The translations under genes were made by a program, and so were the position numbers. The notes beneath the pieces are model-generated. The model saw only the letters and a list, made by a program, of their open reading frames with translations. It made no database searches and was not told the DNA's origin. From Stramonita haemastoma (lineage: Eukaryota; Mollusca; Gastropoda; Neogastropoda; Muricidae), in NCBI GenBank assembly GCA_030674155.1, contig CM060334.1, positions 29,525,775 through 29,540,774 of the forward strand: 15,000 nt of DNA, read 5' to 3'. Shown piece by piece: positions 7,916 to 15,000 of this stretch (positions are counted from its first letter, which is position 1; each line of letters starts with the position of its first letter).

Positions 7916-8330
7916 TTTATTAATATGGAGGTTTTTGACAAAGCAGAAAAGAATGTACATGTATATACAAGTACCCTTGTTTGTTTTGTTTTGCATGCAA
8001 TGTCTGGGTGCCTCTACACGTTTTACGAACCCGAGATTGCTTTAATTTTACAAACGTGTGTTTTTGTAGCGTTTGAACCTTGCATGTATTTTAGTTAGGT
8101 TAATTAAACGTAGGTCATAATGTGTTTTCAATCGCCACTGCAACTTTATTTACTTGCAAGTATTTTTTTCTTTTCTTTAAAATATTTCTTTTCCTATAGC
8201 TGTCTAGTTTTCACCACTTCTTTCTGACGTTTCTTACTCATTACAAATCAACTTCAGTTACATCCCTTTTCTCTTCCCCCCCCCCAAAAAAAAAAAAAAA
8301 ATCCCCATATCCACGTCTGTTCTGTAGCTG
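7916..8330. other. AT-rich stretch with C10A16 homopolymer junction
   Basis: No gene or element recognised. At 8276-8301 ten C are followed directly by sixteen A. Confidence 0.5.
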
Positions 8331-9250
8331 ATCTGCTACGATACATCAATCCACATAGGCTGCGTTAGAGAGAGGTTTCAGTTAGGCCACCTGCCAGAGA
8401 AGATCTGGCCTTGCTGGCGAGTATTGTTAATTTAAAGACGACCTGTTCCCCGTTGTTTTGTCTGTTTGAACACAAACAAGCAAGAATCTCCCTACCCACG
8501 GTTATCATTCCACTGACAAGTTGTGGTGTCATCATTGCTGCAGACAGAAAAGTTTCTCCTGAAAAGTCATGAACAACCACTGTCTCATTCTAGGATCTTA
8601 CGTGTCTAGGGGGTGGGTCATTGTGACCTGCACAGACGACTCCAAACGTCGACCTGGGGAGGATGAAAGACAAGTGCGGTCCCTATCCCCCGCCATTACA
8701 CTGTCAAACACTTCACAACATCCCTCCTCCCGCAGTCTCCCCCTGACACCCGTTTTAGCCGAGGGTGATTAAAGCCGAGAGGAAAAACGACAAGCTTAGG
8801 TACATAAACGCCATCTACTGTCTCTCTAAAGACCAGCACAGTAGTGACTGCGCTTTTTTTTTCTCTCTCTCTCTCTCCGTCCCTCCTACCTCCCACACAC
8901 CACTCCACTTCCTCCTCCTCCCCCCTCCCTATCAATCCACCCGAGCGCATCACACAAAAGGGTGGAGCGGGTATTATGGCCGGGGTATACATTCTCTTCT
9001 GTCGCGGAGTGTTCTCCGTAAATCCGAGCGCTCGCACGATAGCATAGTTGATATCAAGGGCAGATAAGCGTGAAACCAGAGAGAATAAGAGTGTATCAAA
9101 CTTCTGGCTGCGAGTCCTCTCCCCCTACTGCCATGGCCCCCGTCATCCGGCAGATCCCCCAGATGGAGGATGATAACCCTCAGTTTGTCAGGGGAGACTC
9201 CGCCCTGACCCCGCACCCCCCTAAAGCCGCTTAATACCATCAACATGATC
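8331..9250. other. GC/CpG-richer non-coding island
   Basis: Compared with its AT-rich flanks this stretch is richer in GC and CpG, especially 8930-9050. It has few repeats apart from a pyrimidine patch at 8850-8930. It carries the ERE-type palindrome (8615-8629), an AGATAA GATA-type site near 9062 and a 10-bp palindrome CGAGCGCTCG (9025-9034). Open frames at 8365-8580 (minus) and 8974-9312 (minus) show no known domain. It could be an intronic enhancer or an unrecognised exon. Confidence 0.3.
8615..8629. promoter_or_regulatory. Estrogen-response-type palindrome
   Basis: GGGTCA TTG TGACCT fits the consensus AGGTCAnnnTGACCT at 11 of 12 defined bases, and its core GGTCAnnnTGACC is perfect. Such inverted repeats with 3-bp spacing bind steroid-type nuclear receptors (family knowledge). 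Occupancy here is not known. Confidence 0.4.
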
Positions 9251-9254
9251 ACAG

Positions 9255-9279
9255 GCCTGCCTGCCTGCCTGCCTGCCTG
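9255..9279. repeat. (CCTG)n short tetranucleotide repeat
   Basis: About five or six GCCT units in a row. Confidence 0.85.
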
Positions 9280-9325
9280 ACTGTACTCAGGACCTACAAT
9301 CCACCCCGCCACAGGCTCTCCTACA

Positions 9326-9339
9326 CCCCCCCCCCCCCC
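9326..9339. repeat. C14 homopolymer
   Basis: Fourteen consecutive C. Similar runs lie at 13861-13873 (13 C) and 14622-14632 (11 C). Confidence 0.9.
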
Positions 9340-9448
9340 TTAGGCTATGCAGGTAGTCTTTTTCTACCCCGTCCCTTTTTCTTGTCATTGGAAACTGTGT
9401 CTGACGCTTTATACTGTTTTATTCTTGATAGTCATGATATCAAACATC

Positions 9449-9451
<3 letters not shown>

Positions 9452-9517
<66 letters not shown>

Positions 9518-9527
9518 CTCTCTCTCC

Positions 9528-9559
<32 letters not shown>

Positions 9560-9602
9560 CTCTCACACACACACACACACACACACACACCACACACACA
9601 CA

Positions 9603-9630
<28 letters not shown>
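9452..9630. repeat. (CT)n - (CA)n compound microsatellite
   Basis: CT with CC and TT interruptions to 9564, then CA to 9630 with a CC and an AA interruption. Confidence 0.95.
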
Positions 9631-9633
<3 letters not shown>

Positions 9634-10029
9634 AGTGCTTATGTTTCATTATCCTCTAAATAAAAGATTGAAATGGGTAGCTAGATCTAAGAACAACTTT
9701 AGACAGAGCTGAAAAAAAAGCACTGCAGTTGTGGACACATCATGGATAGAGTTGTTCAGATGGACAGTTTACGCTATATTCTCTCATAAGCATGAAACGT
9801 TTACAAATTATTATGGCCCCTCCGACCACAGAGGCTATATAATTATCACGACAAGCTAAAGACCTTTCGACGTTATTGAATTGAATGAACAATCTGCAGA
9901 CTGTTGATTATCCATTCTTAGTTTACCCATTGATATTATCAAAGATATTACGAATGAATATAGGAAAGGTAATTTCAAAGAAGTCTGAAAAACATACAGA
10001 ATCTAAAATACCTGATCTTTCATGTATGT
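9631..10029. other. AT-rich stretch with no recognised feature
   Basis: No conserved frame, RNA gene or element seen. Confidence 0.5.
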
Positions 10030-10331
10030 GTGTATATTCTTCTTCTTCGTCCAACACTCACACAGCAACTCCTGAGGCTTTCATTATATGCTGCCGTGCA
10101 CTGAAGGTCCTCCAGGTGACCAAAGAGTTTTTCCTTCATAGGATGGTCAGTAGGCCAGACATTGTCCCTCAGGTGTTGGTGTGCTGAATAGGTCTGGAGG
10201 AAGTGTTCCAGTGTCATGGGAGAAGTGCCGCAAGGGCACGGCTCAGAATCTCCAATGTGGACCTTGATGAACACGTTAAGGTCTGATTCTGCGTGTATGT
10301 ACAGAAACTTTTGGAAGGAAAGTTGAAGCAA
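10030..10331 (-). pseudogene. 3' end of a non-LTR retrotransposon ORF2 (C-terminal region), decayed
   Basis: On the minus strand the frame from 10331 encodes HAESDLNVFIKVHIGDSE, then PCPCGTSPMTLEHFLQTY, then WPTDHPMKEKLFGHLEDLQ and CTAAY. This matches the region just after RNase H in Jockey-like elements of invertebrates: SKLRIG...CPCG...EHxLQSC...LWP...LFG.L.DLQ.TA (family knowledge). The Cys-x-Cys pair is kept at 10238-10230, but the third Cys of the pattern is Tyr (residue 48). After CTAA the frame shifts by one base. The shifted frame gives MKASGVAV and a stop at 10060-10058, which is the usual element ending. Downstream lies a GAAGAAGAAGAA tail (10036-10050). No catalytic reverse transcriptase or RNase H was found upstream (above 10331), so the copy is 5'-truncated and dead. 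Confidence 0.72.
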
Positions 10332-10990
10332 CGAACGAGTAAGGAGAAAGTAATGTCTGAACTAATGGCTTTACTTAATGGTGACAAAACATTGGCTTGT
10401 TGGTGATAATAGTGTAAATATAATCACCATGCATAGGAGCAACAGTACACCACACGTTGTGGCAAATGCATAACGATCATCGACAGTAGAAACAGACTCC
10501 AGACGCCCAAACAGTGACGTGTCCCCGACACCATAACAAGCTATGTTCAGGCTGCGTTAAGGACATCTACAAACGAAGATCTTGCACTGTGAGTAGGACC
10601 ACTTCTACCAGTCTGATTCAGCGTCTTTGGATGCCATTTGTTTCCCCGTTTTGGCAAGTCAGTCTTGAAACTATAGAAAAAATGTCTTCTTCTACCAAGA
10701 AGCAGAGGACGTTCATTCCTGAACGAGGGACATTAGGCTTAGATACCGTGATAGCTGAACGATGGCTCCAAAGAAGCTGATATCAGTAACAGTGGAGTCC
10801 TGTCCATTCAGTAACCTTGTAGAGATGACAGAACGCACAGTTGACCAAGGCCTTAGGGGTACTTCATGCAGACTCTGTCTGTCTGTGACTACCGTCTATC
10901 TGTTTCTGTCTCCTTTTTCTCTAAAAGAAAAGGAATATATACTCATGTACAATTCAAAAGAAAATCCCTAAAGCTGTGTGTGTGTGTTTC
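10332..10990. other. Non-coding stretch with no recognised feature
   Basis: It may include more decayed retrotransposon sequence next to the pseudogene, but no motif is recognisable. The 88-codon plus-strand frame at 10514-10780 matches nothing I know. Confidence 0.4.
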
Positions 10991-10993
10991 CTC

Positions 10994-11010
10994 ACCACCA
11001 CCACCACCAC

Positions 11011-11068
<58 letters not shown>

Positions 11069-11069
11069 T
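10994..11069. repeat. (CCA)n then (CT)n microsatellite
   Basis: Five or six CCA units to 11010, then CT to 11069 with one CC interruption. Confidence 0.93.
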
Positions 11070-11356
11070 ACATGATGATTCATAACAGCAGATACGTTAA
11101 CAATGATGATGTGGTGAGTGACTTCATATGTTTAGATTCTATGACCACACTGTGAGGTTTTCTGTCACTGCATACCCTACCCTCAAAAACAAATCGGATG
11201 CTGTAAAAAATCGTCTGAATGTTGCTAGGAAATTTGAACAACATCAGAGAGATTGTCCTTGATGTGACTGGCATTTGATTCTTCAGGTTCGATTTTTCTC
11301 CCACCACTTGAAAACAGTGTACCTGCATGTCCGACTCGCTAGGATTCAAAACTCCT

Positions 11357-11371
11357 GTATGTGTGTGTGTG

Positions 11372-11410
<39 letters not shown>
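11357..11410. repeat. (GT)n microsatellite
   Basis: A GT tract interrupted once by TTTT. The stretches on either side (11070-11356 and 11411-11690) hold nothing I recognise, apart from A-rich and CCCA-rich patches near 11625-11690. Confidence 0.92.
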
Positions 11411-11699
11411 GCAAACGAATCTGCCCGCATATGAAAACACATAATTATATGAGACCAGTGTGAGGGACGTAGGTTGGGAATGGCCATTCCTCCATAGATG
11501 TGAGAATTTTGCATCAAAATTATGTTCAGTTTAAAACGAATCAAATTCCCAAATAACGATTAGTTCCTGAACAGTTAAAACCCCAAATAATGACAAATTG
11601 GCCTCAGAAAACAATACCCCTTAATCCACCCACCCACCCACAAAAAAAATTAATCCAAATAAAATGACACCAAAAAAAAACATCGGCAAGACTCCGAAT

Positions 11700-12110
11700 G
11701 GAGAAGAAAACGTGCCCGTTTCTTCACACCGGCTTCAACACTTTTCATTCAGGTCATCCAGAAAAGCCTCAGTGGGGCGACTCGACCAAGCCCACACCCA
11801 CCCCCGGGGTACCCGAGACCGCGGGTGGATCAACGCCAAAGCGGGGCATCTTTTCAAAGTGGGCCGCGAAGCGATAAAGTTACTGGGAAATGATAGACTA
11901 CAAATTACTTCTCATCATGCCACGGCCACGCGGGGTGGCCATTTAGGCCCGCGTGATTTACGAGCGCCATCATCAGATAAGGGCGGCTACTCGGAACACT
12001 GCTTCAAGAACAATTGGCGGGGTTTATAATTTCATCTCCGCGCCGCCACAATAAGGCAATTGGATATCAAAATGATGGCTCGCCGATTAAAAGCCATTCG
12101 CCCCTCACCC
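11700..12110. promoter_or_regulatory. Candidate cis-regulatory element (CpG-rich, clustered TF-like sites)
   Basis: A repeat-free, CpG-rich block in an otherwise AT- and microsatellite-rich region. Visible site-like words are TTTACGA (11957-11963, posterior Hox/Cdx type), AGATAAG (11975-11981, GATA type), GAACAATTGG and CACAATAAGG (Sox-like, near 12008 and 12047), two CAATTGG words, GATTAAA near 12085, and a GGCCAC/GTGGCC hairpin (11924-11940). A 121-codon plus-strand frame crosses most of it but resembles no protein. Whether it is conserved, or is an enhancer or promoter, cannot be told from one sequence. Confidence 0.35.
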
Positions 12111-12426
12111 CCTTCTCCTCTCCCCCCCTGCTCGCCCTTCCGCTTCTCGTTTTATTTTGTTTTTTTTTCCCCTCTCCTCTCCCACACAGCGCGATTGCAA
12201 GCCAATTCACGAATAAAAAGCGCTTTTGTCGCCGTCCTCTTTTCTTTTTTTCTCTCTCTCTCTCTTCGTCTAGTAGTGTCTGGGCTAGAGTTCTGTATTT
12301 CAACAGAGCCGTTCTTGTTGTGTGTGAGAAGAGCGTGGTTTTTTGATTGGCTGGTGCCATGTTGACATTTTAAACGCCGCTTTTTGTTTTCAGTTAGAGA
12401 TCTGGGTTTCCTGTTAGGTCTGATTT
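12110..12426. other. Pyrimidine-rich then mixed stretch, nothing recognised
   Basis: 12110-12270 is strongly C/T-rich on the plus strand. The rest is unremarkable. Confidence 0.5.
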
Positions 12427-12485
12427 ACACACGCACGTACACACACGCGCACGCTCGCGCACTCTCTCGAACATAAGCTCTCGCA

Positions 12486-12517
<32 letters not shown>

Positions 12518-12529
12518 CACAAGACAGGA

Positions 12530-12621
<92 letters not shown>
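12427..12621. repeat. Compound CA / CGCA / CA / GA microsatellite
   Basis: CA-CG-rich sequence, (CGCA)n near 12483-12505, CA broken by AAGACAGGAT, CA to 12564, then GA to 12621. Confidence 0.94.
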
Positions 12622-12624
<3 letters not shown>

Positions 12625-13133
12625 CTATACTTTAAAAAAAAATCGTTGAAAACCAGAGTTTTTCCCTATCTTTTTGCAAACAAGGTGAGAGAAATATCGA
12701 TTTTAATGAGGTCGGCCTGTTTGTTTCACCTTCAGTGGGTTAAAACGCTGCTGACAAAACACAAGTCCACATCAACACGGTGTCTACAGCAGATCAGCCA
12801 TTTCTCTTGTCTCATCCCACATGCTGAGAGAGGGGAACAGCAAGACAAAATGCATAACAAACAGCAAAAATCATACAAGAGACAGAAATGGCGGCCAATT
12901 TCGAGTGTTTTGACAAAACACGACCTGGTAGGCCTACCGCTACGATTCTTGCGCTTTGACGTGGCTTCAGTCCTTTGCAAGAGTCTGTTTTGCTTTTCAC
13001 AAAACTAAAAAAACAACTTGGGCGATATGTCATTTCACCAATGCTCACCGGAACTGATTGTTTCCGCGCCCTTGCCAACTTGTATCAACAGAAAGGAGGG
13101 AGAAAGTAAATACTGAGATATGTGCACTCTTGC
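12622..13133. other. Non-coding stretch with no recognised feature
   Basis: No splice-flanked coding frame or element seen. A 120-codon plus-strand frame at 12646-13008 lacks any recognisable domain. Confidence 0.45.
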
Positions 13134-13167
13134 TCTGTCTGTCTGTGTGTCTGTCTGTCTGTCTGTC

Positions 13168-13257
<90 letters not shown>

Positions 13258-13262
13258 GCTCT

Positions 13263-13318
<56 letters not shown>
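13134..13318. repeat. (CTGT)n followed by (CT)n
   Basis: CTGT units from 13134 to about 13225 with small breaks, then CT to 13318 with a few interruptions. Confidence 0.95.
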
Positions 13319-13321
<3 letters not shown>

Positions 13322-13345
13322 GAGATTTGTGCACGTTGCAAGTGT

Positions 13346-13484
13346 GAGTGAGTGAGTGTGTGTGTGTGTGTGTTTGTGTTTTTGTACATGTGTGCATATA
13401 AGACATTGTGTGTGTGCGTGTGTATGTGTGTGTTGTGTGTGTGTGTTTGCTCGTTTGTTTGTTTGTACATGTGTGCATATAAAA

Positions 13485-13553
<69 letters not shown>
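13346..13553. repeat. GT-rich region with an internal direct duplication
   Basis: GT tracts enclose two near-identical segments, TTTGTACATGTGTGCATATA plus AGACATTG at about 13380-13409 and the same 20 bp plus AAACAGTG at about 13463-13490. A pure GT run closes the region (13487-13553). Confidence 0.92.
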
Positions 13554-13555
<2 letters not shown>

Positions 13556-13639
13556 CAACCGAAAAAGAGAGCAGAAAAAAAACAGGTTTCAAGTTTTAAA
13601 AAACAAAACAAAACAGACGAGCATGTAGCGCACATGTAC

Positions 13640-14110
13640 AGAAGAAACTCCCCCCTGCTCACGCCTGGCCTCCCGGCCCTGTCCTCCCAGCACCCACCCG
13701 CACATCGCTTCATCCATCCATCTGCTGCCACGTCCCTCGGTGGCCATTGTGTCAGGGCACATCCTTGCTGACCTGAAGCTGGCCAGAATTTGATACACTT
13801 TGTCCCAGCCAAGCCCCTCGCCCTCTAGGGACCTCAGATAGCCTGCCCGAGCTTGCCCAGCCCCCCCCCCCCCACTCCCCGTATGCACCACCACCACCCC
13901 GCCGGCATGGTGGCTTTCGGGCTCATCGCTCCCTGTGCTTTCAAAAGACCTGCGGCCTACTCGGGGTCCGTGTAATGACTACCTGCCTGCCCTCAACGAC
14001 TGCATGGATCCTCGTTAATCAAGCTGATCAAAGTGCCCAGGCCCAGCCTTCCGCGGGCACACACTGCCTCTCACCTATCTGCCCCGATAGCATCACGAGC
14101 CTTTCTCGCG
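13640..14110. other. GC/CpG-richer non-coding island with TCF-like site
   Basis: GC-rich unique sequence between AT-rich flanks. TTAATCAAGCTGATCAAAG (14015-14033) holds a full TCF/LEF-type GATCAAAG and a homeodomain-like TAATC. Open frames crossing 13625-13812 on the minus strand show no known domain. It is a candidate regulatory element, or an exon I do not recognise. Confidence 0.25.
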
Positions 14111-14761
14111 CGTCAAGGGTTTTTTTTCTTTCTTTTTCTCTCTTCTTGGGTTTTTTGTTTTTTTAAGATATTCTTCAAGAGTCATGAACCGAAGTCTCGT
14201 TGTTTTCTCTCTGGAAACCTGCTTTGTTTCTGGACTGTAGTAGTAGTACAAAAGACTTTCTTTTTTGTCGTACATGTTAGGATGGGGTTGTTTTGCGTGG
14301 AATGATGGCATAAGGATTTTTGTTTGAACTTTTCCCCACACACAAAAAAGAAAGAAAGAAGGCGAGACGGGGTGGGTAGCATCATCCATCTTCCTCCTTC
14401 TCCTCCTGTACCAGTGATCGATACATTCTTACTGGCTGGTTTGTGCAAGCTCGTTGACTGTTCTTTTATGTGGCCGTGTTTTCTCCGGTCCCTGGCCTCT
14501 CTTCACAGCTAATGTAGCATTGTATTGGGAGATTAGTGGTTTGGCCGGAGACTGCTGCCTGTTTTTTTCACAACAACGATTTGGAGCATGAAGACTTTCT
14601 ATATCAAGATAAGTTTTGTAACCCCCCCCCCCTACCTCCCCGAAAAAAAAAGATCGAAGCAGTCGTATTCATAGTCGTGGTACCAGCAGCGGTAGCAAGT
14701 AGTGATAGCTGTAGAAGAAGTAGTAATTGTAGCATAAATTATGATAGTCGTTATAACAATG
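14111..14761. other. T-rich then mixed stretch, nothing recognised
   Basis: T-rich runs at 14110-14175, a GAAA patch near 14347-14360, and GTAGTAATTGTAG-type trinucleotide-like sequence at 14697-14755. No gene is seen. Confidence 0.5.
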
Positions 14762-15000
14762 AGCCACCGCTGTAGTTTAGTGGTTACGGCGTTGGACTCG
14801 TAATCTAAAGGTTGCGGGTTCGATCCCAGCTTTCGGCTGTGGCGTTGTGCCCTTGGAAAAGGCACTTTACGGCTATTTTCTCACCCCACCCAGGTGTAAA
14901 AGGGGTACCAACCTTGTGTTGGGGGTTAACCCTGCGATAGACTGGCGTCCTATCCAGGGGGGAGTCTATGACTCTCAGTCGCTTAACACCACAGAAACCG
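14762..15000 (+). mobile_element. tRNA-derived SINE with Thr-like head, running off the window end
   Basis: A box TAGTTTAGTGG (14773-14783) and B box GGTTCGATCCC (14817-14827) are correctly spaced. Between them TTGGA-CTCGTAA-TCTAA folds as an anticodon arm with anticodon CGT (Thr). The acceptor stem does not close, and a non-tRNA body follows: CCCTTGGAAAAGGCACTTTA, CACCCAGGTGTAAAAGGGGT and GATAGACTGGCGTCCTATCC. The element is therefore a SINE rather than a tRNA gene. Similar bodies occur widely in molluscan and other invertebrate SINEs (recollection, family not assigned). The 3' end is outside the window. Confidence 0.8.

Noticed and set aside
8365..8580. 71-codon minus-strand frame in unique sequence
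   Set aside because: No recognisable domain, no clear splice sites and no neighbour in phase. It is kept only as part of a possible regulatory island.
9118..9312. Short frames on both strands in a GC-rich block (plus-strand ATG near 9132; minus-strand frame from 9312)
   Set aside because: No family resemblance, and GC-rich sequence is expected to have chance open frames.
10514..10780. 88-codon plus-strand frame upstream of the retrotransposon remnant
   Set aside because: Its strand is opposite to the element and it shows no known motif.
13045..13812. 255-codon minus-strand frame, the longest apart from the 24-bp repeat
   Set aside because: Most of it is translated CA, GA and GACA microsatellite. 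The non-repeat N-terminal part shows no known domain.
14766..14840. Functional tRNA-Thr gene
   Set aside because: The A and B boxes and anticodon arm are good, but the acceptor stem does not pair, the T stem has a mismatch, and a SINE body follows directly.
1..15000. A new multi-gene defence or biosynthetic system
   Set aside because: There is no gene cluster. The only supported coding sequence is two exons of one transcription factor and a dead retrotransposon fragment.

Overview
The window looks like nuclear DNA from an animal, most likely a marine mollusc and probably a gastropod. The organism call is inference. It rests on tRNA-derived SINEs of invertebrate type, the 3' end of a non-LTR retrotransposon, very dense GA/CT, CA/GT and GACA/CTGT microsatellites, and two spliced exons of an animal transcription factor. 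Nothing points to a prokaryote: there are no operons, ribosome-binding sites or long non-repetitive ORFs.

Only one protein-coding gene can be supported. It lies on the minus strand in the first 4.3 kb. Two GC-rich exons, 4009-4233 and 1217-1489, have good splice sites. The intron between them (1490-4008) is phase 1, and the split Asp codon is completed exactly across the junction. The downstream exon resembles the REKLES-alpha segment of the ARID3 (BRIGHT / dead ringer) family. The upstream exon carries an Ala run and two VLDL[S/K] motifs. The DNA-binding ARID exons and the 3' end of the gene were not seen, so the rest of the window is probably a long upstream intron or 5' flank of the same gene. 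The 2.5-kb intron holds a minisatellite of about 48 units of 24 bp (2185-3333). It also holds an older tandem repeat (3583-4013) whose last unit contains the functional 5' splice site.

From about 4.3 to 15 kb I see no convincing coding exon. There are three tRNA-derived SINE-like copies. The one at 4343-4570 appears to join a tRNA-type A box to a 5S-rRNA-like stretch, the one at 5195-5330 is degraded, and the one at 14762-15000 runs off the window end with a tRNA-Thr-like head. A decayed, frameshifted 3' end of a non-LTR retrotransposon lies at 10030-10331 on the minus strand. More than a dozen long simple repeats are spread through the window. Three GC/CpG-richer non-coding islands (about 8330-9250, 11700-12110 and 13640-14110) contain clusters of transcription-factor-like sites, including a near-perfect estrogen-response-type palindrome. 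They are candidate cis-regulatory elements. No clearly new multi-gene system is visible. The most unusual structures are the tandemly copied splice-donor sequence and the tRNA/5S composite SINE.
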